Assembly: GCA_902489965.1 (NCBI GenBank)
Contig: CABUCA010000093.1
Coordinates: 1-5,969, forward strand
Direction of reading: 5' to 3'
Source: an uncultured Collinsella sp.
GTDB taxonomy: Bacteria; Actinomycetota; Coriobacteriia; Coriobacteriales; Coriobacteriaceae
Length of the DNA: 5,969 nucleotides
The notes beneath the pieces were generated by a model, which was given only the letters and a program-made list of their open reading frames with translations, searched no databases and was not told the DNA's origin. Made by a program: the position numbers and the translations under genes. Positions 1 through 5,557 of the stretch are shown piece by piece. Position 1 is the stretch's first letter. Each line of letters starts with the position of its first letter.

Positions 1-19
1 GGCGTCTTTTTCCTCGTAG

Positions 20-340
20 GCCGAGTTGCACGAGCGCGAGCCGTGGGTGATGGACGAGGGCACCGTGCGCATTACGTTTGACATGAACGTGCGTGCCGCG
101 GTGGGAAGCTTCGATATCTTTGACGTGACGCTGCCCGTGCTGCCGGTCCTGGAGCCCGGCAAGCTGGTGATGGAGGTCAAGTTTACGGAGTTTTGCCCGC
201 AGCTAGTGCGCGATATGGTGCCGCCGGGCGCGGCCGAGCTTACGGCGGTCTCCAAGTACTGCCTGTGTTACGAAAAGACCGCCTACCTGCGCGGATTTAA
301 TTACTGGGAATCGGATTTTGAGAACCGAGGGGATATTTAG
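20..340 (+). CDS. VTC-type polyphosphate polymerase domain protein, C-terminal part (5' truncated, probable frame break)
   Basis: This is the C-terminal end of a VTC-domain protein (CYTH-like tunnel fold, family of the yeast VTC4 polyphosphate polymerase, which makes polyphosphate from ATP). Visible family signatures are RITFDMNVR, a PVLEPGKLVMEVKF strand with the conserved Glu and Lys that line the tunnel, and a terminal SKYCLCYEK segment resembling the usual S-K-Y end of the domain. The reading frame is closed upstream by TAG at 17-19. The first codon that the usual start rules would allow, TTG at 26, lies inside conserved domain sequence and has no ribosome binding site, so it is not a credible start. 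Codons 4-18 read in frame 1 give VFFLV, which would join AELHEREP if one G of the pair at 19-20 were absent. The gene is therefore either a pseudogene or carries a sequence error. It ends 3 bp before the DUF4956 gene. Family assignment is fairly sure; intactness is not. Confidence 0.72.
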   Translation, partial: AELHEREPWVMDEGTVRITFDMNVRAAVGSFDIFDVTLPVLPVLEPGKLVMEVKFTEFCPQLVRDMVPPGAAELTAVSKYCLCYEKTAYLRGFNYWESDFENRGDI

Positions 341-343
341 ACC

Positions 344-1009
344 ATGAGCACCAGGGACTTTTTTAAGAACTCCGTCTTGGAGGCGTTTGGCCAGGTCGAC
401 CCTGCCAAGATTGGCCTTTCGCTGCTCGTGGCGCTCGCCATGGGCATCCTAATCTATTACGTGTACAAGCGCTTTTTTACCGGCGTGGTGTATTCGCGCA
501 GCTTTGCCGTGACGCTCGTGGGCATGTGCGTGCTCACCTGCATGGTCACGCTCGCGATCTCGACCAACGTGGTCATCTCGCTCGGTATGGTCGGTGCTCT
601 GTCCATCGTCCGCTACCGTACGGCGGTCAAGGACCCGCTCGACCTGCTGTATCTGTTTTGGGCCATTACCACGGGCATTACGGCAGGCGCCGGCATGTAT
701 GCGCTCGTGGGGCTCACGGCGGTGGTGATCGTGGTGATGATCGCCGGCTTTGCGAGCCACCAGGACAAGGCACGCGTGTACATGATGGTCATCCACTACA
801 CGGGCCAGACCACCGGCGACGATATCGTGCGCGCGTTTGGGCGTACCAAGTTCACCGTCAAGTCCAAGACGATGCGCGGCGACAAAGTCGAGATGGCCGT
901 CGAGCTCTTCTCGGATGGCGTTGACATGCCCTATGCCGACGCCATCCGCGCACTCGATGGCGTTGAGGACCTGACGTTGATCCAATACAACGGCGAGTAC
1001 CACGGCTAA
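344..1009 (+). CDS. DUF4956 family integral membrane protein
   Basis: This 221-residue protein matches the DUF4956 family, whose biochemical function is not established. Hydrophobic segments lie at about residues 23-41, 53-72, 101-115 and 117-135. Between the second and third is the family hallmark SLGMVGALSIVRYRT (79-93), followed by an acidic/proline turn (KDPLDLLYLFWA). Residues from about 140 to 221 form a soluble, probably cytoplasmic, alpha/beta domain. The ATG at 344 is chosen because GAGGGG at 327-332 lies 11 bp upstream and the preceding VTC gene stops at 340, so the two are translationally coupled and almost certainly co-transcribed. DUF4956 genes are commonly found next to VTC-domain genes, often with CotH-like kinases, which suggests a role in a membrane-associated polyphosphate or envelope process; that role is inference. 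It is the last gene of its unit, since an inverted repeat and a long gap follow. Confidence 0.85.
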   Translation: MSTRDFFKNSVLEAFGQVDPAKIGLSLLVALAMGILIYYVYKRFFTGVVYSRSFAVTLVGMCVLTCMVTLAISTNVVISLGMVGALSIVRYRTAVKDPLDLLYLFWAITTGITAGAGMYALVGLTAVVIVVMIAGFASHQDKARVYMMVIHYTGQTTGDDIVRAFGRTKFTVKSKTMRGDKVEMAVELFSDGVDMPYADAIRALDGVEDLTLIQYNGEYHG

Positions 1010-1015
1010 CTATGT

Positions 1016-1039
1016 TCCGGCGTTTTAACAAACGCCGGA
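1016..1039 (+). terminator. Perfect 10-bp hairpin after the DUF4956 gene
   Basis: TCCGGCGTTT (1016-1025) pairs perfectly with AAACGCCGGA (1030-1039) around a TAAC loop, starting 7 bp after the DUF4956 stop codon. The position fits a transcription end, but no T-tract follows the stem (the next bases are CCGCTCGACG). It may therefore be a weak terminator, a bidirectional one using its own A/T base pairs, or an RNA 3'-end stabiliser. Confidence 0.5.
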
Positions 1040-1053
1040 CCGCTCGACGCTGC

Positions 1054-1153
1054 GCGGGCATCTGCCGGGCGATCTGCCGCTCAAACCGTCGCTCGCGTAC
1101 ATAAAGTACGCTTCGCTCCTCTTTCGCGGCACCTCGCCACGGCAGTTGCCCGC
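1054..1153. repeat. Long imperfect palindrome (about 100 bp) in the intergenic gap
   Basis: The outer arms 1054-1072 and 1134-1153 are complementary at 19 of 20 aligned positions apart from one extra base (GCGGGCATCTGCCG against GCGGGCAACTGCCG on the other strand, then GGCGA). An inner pair TGCCGC 1075-1080 / GCGGCA 1126-1131 and an innermost pair GCGTAC 1095-1100 / GTACGC 1106-1111 share the same centre, with loop ATAAA at 1101-1105. The intervening bases pair poorly. A 7-bp direct repeat GCTCGAC occurs outside the arms at 1042-1048 and 1166-1172. This nested symmetry resembles a REP/BOX/MITE-like intergenic element. Whether it is repeated in the genome cannot be seen from this window. Confidence 0.5.
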
Positions 1154-1187
1154 TCGCTGACGTTTGCTCGACCTGGGTGGGCCGATT

Positions 1188-1217
1188 TTGTTCGGATGCC
1201 GTCTTCACGGGTATCAT
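1188..1217 (+). promoter_or_regulatory. Candidate promoter of the lacI-type regulator gene
   Basis: TATCAT at 1212-1217 matches the -10 consensus at 5 of 6 positions. TTGTTC at 1188-1193, 18 bp upstream, is a weak -35. A start near 1224 would fall inside the operator at 1220-1233 and leave a short leader with AGGGG at 1239-1243 before the gene. The -35 match is poor, so the call rests mainly on the -10 and on its placement against the operator. Confidence 0.4.
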
Positions 1218-1219
1218 GG

Positions 1220-1233
1220 TGAAAGCGATTTCA
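1220..1233. promoter_or_regulatory. LacI-family operator before the regulator gene (autoregulation)
   Basis: TGAAAGCGATTTCA fits the LacI/CcpA-type consensus TGWAANCGNTNWCA at every fixed position and is a near-perfect palindrome about the central CG (6 of 7 half-site bases symmetric). It differs at only two positions from the two operators before the permease gene. It lies just after a -10-like TATCAT and 16-29 bp before the chosen start of the regulator gene, so the regulator probably represses itself. A global CcpA-like regulator could use the same site. Confidence 0.62.
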
Positions 1234-1248
1234 ATGACAGGGGTGCTC

Positions 1249-2229
1249 GTGGTAAAGATGAAAGATGTGGCCGAGTTGGCGGGCGTTTCGAGCGCCGCCG
1301 TCTCGCGCTACCTCAACGGTGGATATATCTCGGCGGACAAGGCCGATCGCATTAAGCAGGCAATCGAGCTGACCGGATACGTGCGGTCCAGCCAGGCCCG
1401 CGCGCTGCGCACCGGCTCCACCAAGCTCATCGGCGTCATCGTGCCTAAGATTAATTCCGAGTCGGTGAGCCGCATTATGGCGGGCATCGGACAGGTGCTT
1501 GGCCGCCGCGGGTACCAGATGTTGCTTGCCAATACCGACAACGTCCCCGATCGCGAGCTCGAATATCTCGATTTATTCCAAAACCACCCGGTCGATGGCA
1601 TTGTGCTGGTGGCAACTATGATTACCGACGAGCACCGTCGGGCGTTTGAATCGTGCCGCGTGCCCATCGTGCTGATCGGCCAGAATGTTGAGGGCGCGGC
1701 GTGCGTCTATCACGACGATTACGAGGCCGCCTTTGAGCTGGGCCATGTGATTGCGGGTCGCGTGGACGGCAAGATCGCCTACATTGGAGTTACCGAAGAG
1801 GACCGCGCGGCCGGTTATGACCGCCTCGCGGGTTTTGAGGCCGGCTTGCGCGCCGCGGGTAACCCGCTCGATGCCGCCTTGATTCGTCTGGGCTCGTTTA
1901 CGCTCGACTCGGGCTATGGCGCGGCGCGTGAACTGCTTTCTGTCGCTCCCGATGTTTCGTTTATCGCCTGCGCGACCGACACCATGGCGGCGGGCGCGCT
2001 ACGTGCCATCGATGAGGTTTGCGGCATGGGCGAGGGCATACACCGCGTGAGCGGTTTTGGCGACAACGCTTTTTTGCGCGCGCTGACGGGCGGCATTCCC
2101 ACCGTGCATTATGGCTACCTGACCAGTGGCGTCGAGGCGACCAATATGTTGCTCAACACGCTCGATGGCGTGGAGGGGGAGAGCGGTCTCAAGACGCTCA
2201 AGCTCGGCCATCAACTTATGAATGTCTAG
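1249..2229 (+). CDS. scrR: LacI-family transcriptional repressor of the sucrose locus
   Basis: This 326-residue protein is a LacI-family repressor, a dimeric DNA-binding protein responding to a sugar or sugar phosphate. The N-terminal helix-turn-helix reads KDVAELAGVSSAAVSRYLNGG (residues 5-25), with recognition helix 16-24. The hinge helix includes QARAL (49-53) and the periplasmic-binding-protein-like effector domain spans about 60-326, with the typical TDTMAAGALRAI and FGDN segments. GTG at 1249 is chosen because AGGGG at 1239-1243 is 5 bp upstream. ATG at 1258 (14 bp from that site) and GTG at 1243 are alternatives. Longer forms from 1177 or 1216 would run through the promoter and operator and lengthen the N-terminus beyond family norm. 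The sucrose role is inferred from the adjacent EIIBC and GH32 genes and the shared operator; the likely inducer is sucrose-6-phosphate or fructose, which is not visible in sequence. The symbol is assigned on context. Confidence 0.85.
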   Translation: MVKMKDVAELAGVSSAAVSRYLNGGYISADKADRIKQAIELTGYVRSSQARALRTGSTKLIGVIVPKINSESVSRIMAGIGQVLGRRGYQMLLANTDNVPDRELEYLDLFQNHPVDGIVLVATMITDEHRRAFESCRVPIVLIGQNVEGAACVYHDDYEAAFELGHVIAGRVDGKIAYIGVTEEDRAAGYDRLAGFEAGLRAAGNPLDAALIRLGSFTLDSGYGAARELLSVAPDVSFIACATDTMAAGALRAIDEVCGMGEGIHRVSGFGDNAFLRALTGGIPTVHYGYLTSGVEATNMLLNTLDGVEGESGLKTLKLGHQLMNV

Positions 2230-2316
2230 GCTTTGGGCATGTCTGCCTGCCTTTGAGCCCTTATGTTTGTCTCAAAACTACCATTCGCCGGCTTTTTCCT
2301 ACCGTTCACCCTACTA

Positions 2317-2330
2317 TGAAAACGATTACA
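2317..2330. promoter_or_regulatory. LacI-family operator 1 before the PTS permease gene
   Basis: TGAAAACGATTACA matches TGWAANCGNTNWCA at all fixed positions and is symmetric about the central CG in 5 of 7 half-site bases. It is identical to operator 2. A -10-like TACTAT (2312-2317) overlaps its left edge, much as TATCAT abuts the operator before the regulator gene, although no good -35 is visible. Binding here would block transcription initiation of the permease gene. Confidence 0.72.
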
Positions 2331-2342
2331 GACTTATGAAAC

Positions 2343-2356
2343 TGAAAACGATTACA
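2343..2356. promoter_or_regulatory. LacI-family operator 2 before the PTS permease gene
   Basis: This is a second exact copy of TGAAAACGATTACA, 26 bp downstream of the first. Its flanks extend the symmetry (ACTG on the left, CAGT on the right), giving an 18-bp palindrome with two internal mismatched pairs. It lies 57 bp before the permease start codon. Two identical sites suggest cooperative or tetramer-mediated repression, or one site for the local regulator and one for a CcpA-like global regulator. Confidence 0.72.
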
Positions 2357-2412
2357 GTGTAAGTGTCAAAGATGGCCGGGTGCAAATGCGCCCGTTGGAG
2401 GAAAGGGAAGTC

Positions 2413-3813
2413 ATGGACTACCGCAAATCAGCCCGAGAGGTGCTCGACAACATCGGTGGCGCCGGCAACGTTGTTTCGGCCGCACACTGCGCCACGCGTC
2501 TGCGTCTGGTGATTGCCGATAACGCCAAGGTCGACAAGGAGGCCCTTGAGAATATCGACGGCGCCAAGGGCGTCTTTGAGGCCCAGGGCCAGCTCCAGAT
2601 TATTTTTGGCACCGGCACCGTCAACAAGGTCTACGACGAGTTCATTGCGCTCAGCGGCGTCGAGGCTGCCACCAAGGCCGAGGTCAAGGAGGCCGCGGCG
2701 CAGCAGCAGAACATCTTTATGCGTGCCATTAAGGTGCTCGGCGACGTCTTTGTCCCCATCATCCCCGCCATCGTGGCTTCGGGCCTGCTGCTGGGCATCA
2801 TGAGCGCCCTCAACTTTATGGCCTCCAACGGCTTTATCGCGCTCGACACCAATAACTTTATCTACAAGATCGCCGACCTGGTCTCGGGCACGTCCTTTGG
2901 CATTTTGCAGATCCTGATCGGCTACTCCGCCGCTAGGGCATTCGGCGCCAACCCGTATCTGGGCGCCGTCGTCGGCGGTGCGTTTATCAACTCCTCGCTG
3001 CAGAGCGCCTACACGGTTGCCTCCGAGGGCGTGCAGACTATGGTCACCGTCGTCCCCGGCGTGTACAGCTTTGAGTGGGTCGGCTATCAGGGCCACGTTA
3101 TCCCCATCGTTATCGCCTGCGCCATTCTGGCCTTCCTCGAGAAGCGTCTGCACAAGATCGTTCCCGAGATGTTCGACCTCTTTGTGACCCCGCTCGTCTC
3201 GGTGTTCGTGACCGTGCTCGTGACGCTTGTTGCCGTCGGCCCCATCTTTGTCTGGGCCGAGAACGCCATCCTCGGTCTGATCCAGGCCCTGCTGACCCTG
3301 CCCTTCGGCATCGGTTCCTTTATCGTCGGCCTGTTCTATGCCCCCACGGTCGTTACCGGTATCCACCAGATGTACACCGCCATCGACCTAGGTCAGCTTG
3401 CCCAGTACGGCGTGACCTATTGGCTGCCCATCGCCAGCGCTGCCAATATCGCCCAGGGTGGCGCCGCGCTCGCCGTTGCCTTTAAGACCCGCGATGCCAA
3501 GATCAAGGGCCTGGCGCTTCCTTCGGCTCTGTCCGCCTTCATGGGTATTACCGAGCCTGCCATCTTTGGTGTGAACCTGCGCTTCTTTAAGCCCTTCATC
3601 GCCGGCTGCATCGGCGGCGGTTGCGGTGCCCTGGTCTGCGCGCTCACCTCGCTGGCTGCCTCCGGCACCGGCGTTACGGGTATCTTCGGTATCCTGCTGT
3701 GCCTGGCCCAGCCCGTGCAGTACGCGATCATGTTTGCGGTCGCCGCGCTGGTTTCCTTTGCCGTCTCGTTTGTCCTGTACAAGGACGAGCCCAAGGCTTC
3801 CGAGCAGGCCTAA
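2413..3813 (+). CDS. scrA: PTS sucrose-type transporter subunit EIIBC
   Basis: This 466-residue protein is a glucose/sucrose-superfamily EIIBC permease, which imports sucrose and phosphorylates it to sucrose-6-phosphate at the cytoplasmic membrane. The EIIB domain (about 1-85) has the phosphoryl-accepting Cys26 in AAHCATRLRLVI and the later QGQLQIIFGTGTVNKVYDEF segment. The EIIC domain (about 100-460) is strongly hydrophobic, beginning FVPIIPAIVASGLLLGIM, with VVTGIHQMY around His318 and GITEPAIFGVNLRF at 378-391. There is no EIIA domain, so phosphate must come from an EIIA encoded elsewhere, commonly the glucose type in this family. ATG at 2413 is chosen because GGAGG (2397-2401) and AAGGG (2403-2407) precede it and homology starts there; upstream GTG 2380 and ATG 2386 would add non-domain residues. 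Codons strongly favour C endings, more than in its neighbours, which suggests high expression. Sucrose specificity is inferred mainly from the following GH32 gene. Confidence 0.9.
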   Translation: MDYRKSAREVLDNIGGAGNVVSAAHCATRLRLVIADNAKVDKEALENIDGAKGVFEAQGQLQIIFGTGTVNKVYDEFIALSGVEAATKAEVKEAAAQQQNIFMRAIKVLGDVFVPIIPAIVASGLLLGIMSALNFMASNGFIALDTNNFIYKIADLVSGTSFGILQILIGYSAARAFGANPYLGAVVGGAFINSSLQSAYTVASEGVQTMVTVVPGVYSFEWVGYQGHVIPIVIACAILAFLEKRLHKIVPEMFDLFVTPLVSVFVTVLVTLVAVGPIFVWAENAILGLIQALLTLPFGIGSFIVGLFYAPTVVTGIHQMYTAIDLGQLAQYGVTYWLPIASAANIAQGGAALAVAFKTRDAKIKGLALPSALSAFMGITEPAIFGVNLRFFKPFIAGCIGGGCGALVCALTSLAASGTGVTGIFGILLCLAQPVQYAIMFAVAALVSFAVSFVLYKDEPKASEQA

Positions 3814-3832
3814 GAGCTTTTGATTGAGGGGT

Positions 3833-3861
3833 GCCCGCGGGTTATATACTCGCGGGCGTTT
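3833..3861 (+). terminator. Hairpin between permease and hydrolase genes, with a -10-like loop
   Basis: GCCCGCG (3833-3839) pairs with CGCGGGC (3851-3857) around an 11-nt loop, followed by GTTT, a very short T run. It lies 20 bp after the permease stop and could cause partial termination or stabilise the upstream message, reducing hydrolase relative to permease transcript. The loop contains TATACT (3845-3850, 5 of 6 to the -10 consensus), with weak -35 candidates TTGATT (3820-3825, spacer 19) and TTGAGG (3824-3829, spacer 15). The element may therefore be a promoter for the hydrolase gene instead. I cannot decide between these from sequence. Confidence 0.4.
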
Positions 3862-3919
3862 CCCGTATCTGGTACCGATCTCTGGCGCCTTGTTACTTTC
3901 GATCCGTTAGGACTTTGAT

Positions 3920-5461
3920 ATGTCTAATGCATTTGGTCGCGACCTTGCAAAGCTGGTTGCCGCTATTGACGCCGCCGCCTCTGAGTGCGGTCATGGCGCG
4001 TATGGCCAGCGCTTCCACATTATGCCGCCGGCTGGCTGGCTCAACGACCCCAACGGTCTTTGCCAGGCGGGCGGCGTGTTCCATGCCTATTTTCAGTATG
4101 CGCCGTTTGATGTCGAGGGCGGCGTTAAGGCCTGGGGTCATGCGACAAGCCGCGACCTTATGAACTGGGAATATGTTGGCGCCCCGCTGTTGCCCGACGA
4201 GCCGTTCGATTGCCATGGCGTGTATTCGGGCTCCGCGCTTGCCGAGGACGGCCGCATTCGCGTACTGTACACAGGCAACGTTAAGCTTTCCGATGCAGAC
4301 GGCACGTACGACTACGTCAATACCGGCCGCCGCGCCGATACTGTTTATGTCGAGAGCGTTGATGGCCTTGCCGGTCGGGAGTTCAGCCAAAAGTGCGTGG
4401 TGCTGGCGTCCGATGATTATCCCGAGGATTTGACCTGCCACGTGCGCGACCCCAAGGTGTGGCGTGATGCGGACGGGCGTTATCACATGGTGCTGGGCGC
4501 GCGTCGTCGCGTTGACGGTCCTCATGTCGAGAGCCGTTTTTGTGCCATGCACGGCGAGGGCGCCGGGCGCGATGTGGGCGAGATCCTGGTGTATGGCTCG
4601 GCCGATATGCTGAGTTGGGAGCTCGAGAGCCGCGTGTCTACGCCCGAGCGTTTTGGCTTTATGTGGGAGTGTCCGGGATACCTTGAGCTCGAGGCGGATG
4701 GCGGTGTACCGGCGAAGTGGCTGTCCTTCTCGCCCCAGGGTCTTGAGGGCGGTCGTTGGGACCGCGGCAATGTGTATGCCGCTGGCTACATGCCTGTAAC
4801 GGGCGACATTACGGGTGGCAATGACGCTTATGAGCTGGGCGAGTTCCGCCTGTGGGACGCCGGTTTTGACTTCTATGCTCCGCAGGAGTTTACGTCCGAG
4901 GATGGTCGCCACATTCTGATCGGCTGGATGGGCATGCCCGATGAGCCGACCTATGGCAACGCACCCACCGAGGCGTGTGGCTGGCAACACTGTATGACGG
5001 TGCCGCGTGAGCTTACAGCCGGTGCTGGTGGCGTGGTGCTGCAGCAGCCGGCGCGCGAGATCGAGCGCCATTATGCCTCGGTGCGTGTGGGGGCGGGCTC
5101 GTTGGAGGTTGCCGGCGATACCTGCTTTGACGTTGTTGTCGACGGTGTCAACGGCGCGTTTGCCGCGACCGTTGATGGCGAGCTGAAACTGGCGTTTGTG
5201 CCCGCTGGGGATGAACTGCCCTCTCGCTTTGAGATTCGATTTACCGATGAGGGTCGCGTTTCTGCCGGCTGCGGTCGTACCGTGCGCTGGGAGCCCGTCG
5301 ACGAGGTTCGTAACGTGCGCATTGTCGGCGATGTCTCGTCGGTCGAGGTGTTTGTGAACGATGGCGCGCTCGTGTTTTCGACGCGCATCTATCCCGAGGC
5401 CTATGGCGTGACCGTTGACGCTCCGGGTGCGAGCGTGAACTATCACACGCTCATCATCTAG
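3920..5461 (+). CDS. scrB: GH32 sucrose-6-phosphate hydrolase (invertase)
   Basis: This 513-residue glycoside hydrolase family 32 enzyme should cleave sucrose-6-phosphate to glucose-6-phosphate and fructose in the cytoplasm; no signal peptide is present. The five-bladed propeller motifs are in order: HIMPPAGWLNDPNG with nucleophile Asp43, FQYAPF, WGHATSRDLMNWE (from residue 72), YSGSA (102-106), RDPKVW with transition-state-stabilising Asp177, and ECPGY with acid/base Glu250. GFDFYAPQEF and IGWMGMPDEP follow. The C-terminal beta-sandwich ends with the typical VEVFVNDGALVFSTRIYPE segment. All three catalytic acids are present. ATG at 3920 is preceded by AGGA at 3909-3912 with 7-bp spacing. It follows the permease gene by 106 bp and belongs to the same sucrose locus. 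No fructokinase follows. Beta-fructosidase activity on short fructans is possible in this family, but the PTS neighbour favours the phosphorylated substrate. Confidence 0.93.
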   Translation: MSNAFGRDLAKLVAAIDAAASECGHGAYGQRFHIMPPAGWLNDPNGLCQAGGVFHAYFQYAPFDVEGGVKAWGHATSRDLMNWEYVGAPLLPDEPFDCHGVYSGSALAEDGRIRVLYTGNVKLSDADGTYDYVNTGRRADTVYVESVDGLAGREFSQKCVVLASDDYPEDLTCHVRDPKVWRDADGRYHMVLGARRRVDGPHVESRFCAMHGEGAGRDVGEILVYGSADMLSWELESRVSTPERFGFMWECPGYLELEADGGVPAKWLSFSPQGLEGGRWDRGNVYAAGYMPVTGDITGGNDAYELGEFRLWDAGFDFYAPQEFTSEDGRHILIGWMGMPDEPTYGNAPTEACGWQHCMTVPRELTAGAGGVVLQQPAREIERHYASVRVGAGSLEVAGDTCFDVVVDGVNGAFAATVDGELKLAFVPAGDELPSRFEIRFTDEGRVSAGCGRTVRWEPVDEVRNVRIVGDVSSVEVFVNDGALVFSTRIYPEAYGVTVDAPGASVNYHTLII

Positions 5462-5483
5462 GCGATTCGTCGCATATCGGCGC

Positions 5484-5489
5484 TATACT
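5484..5489 (+). promoter_or_regulatory. -10-like element upstream of the last gene
   Basis: TATACT matches the -10 consensus at 5 of 6 positions and sits in an 11-nt loop between CGGC (5478-5481) and GCCG (5493-5496). No convincing -35 is seen at the expected distance. If used, transcription would start near 5496, directly before the terminator hairpin. Confidence 0.3.
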
Positions 5490-5499
5490 GCAGCCGTTG

Positions 5500-5535
5500 C
5501 CCACGATGCGGGGAACACCCGCATCGTGGGTTTTT
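5500..5535 (+). terminator. Strong intrinsic terminator after the hydrolase gene
   Basis: A perfect 13-bp GC-rich stem (CCCACGATGCGGG 5500-5512 with CCCGCATCGTGGG 5518-5530) around loop GAACA is followed by five T residues (5531-5535). It starts 39 bp after the hydrolase stop and ends the sucrose locus. It also lies only 22 bp before the GTG of the next gene and downstream of a -10-like element, so it could double as a leader attenuator for that gene. Confidence 0.88.
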
Positions 5536-5557
5536 GCTTATGAAGGGATGGTGCCGT

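Noticed and set aside
858..1217. Minus-strand open frame spanning the DUF4956 end and the intergenic palindrome
   Set aside because: Arg-rich translation with no domain; it overlaps a confident gene and a palindromic region.
1177..1248. N-terminal extension of the LacI protein from GTG 1177
   Set aside because: It lacks a ribosome binding site, adds 24 residues before the helix-turn-helix, and runs through the promoter and operator.
2285..2299. Terminator after the regulator gene (GCCGGC followed by T5)
   Set aside because: GCCGGC is a self-complementary hexamer without room for a loop; no real stem forms.
2428..3366. 312-codon minus-strand open frame opposite the permease gene
   Set aside because: Low-complexity, Asp/Gly/His-rich translation in a hydrophilic pattern complementary to membrane segments; a codon-bias shadow of the EIIBC gene.
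3870..3883. Fourth LacI-type operator before the hydrolase gene (TGGTACCGATCTCT)
   Set aside because: It deviates from the consensus at three fixed positions, including one end base, so it is too weak to call.
3893..5446. 517-codon open frame on the minus strand across the hydrolase gene
   Set aside because: It mirrors the GH32 gene almost end to end. Its composition (rich in His, Arg, Ala) is the usual antisense shadow of a high-GC gene, with no recognisable domain.
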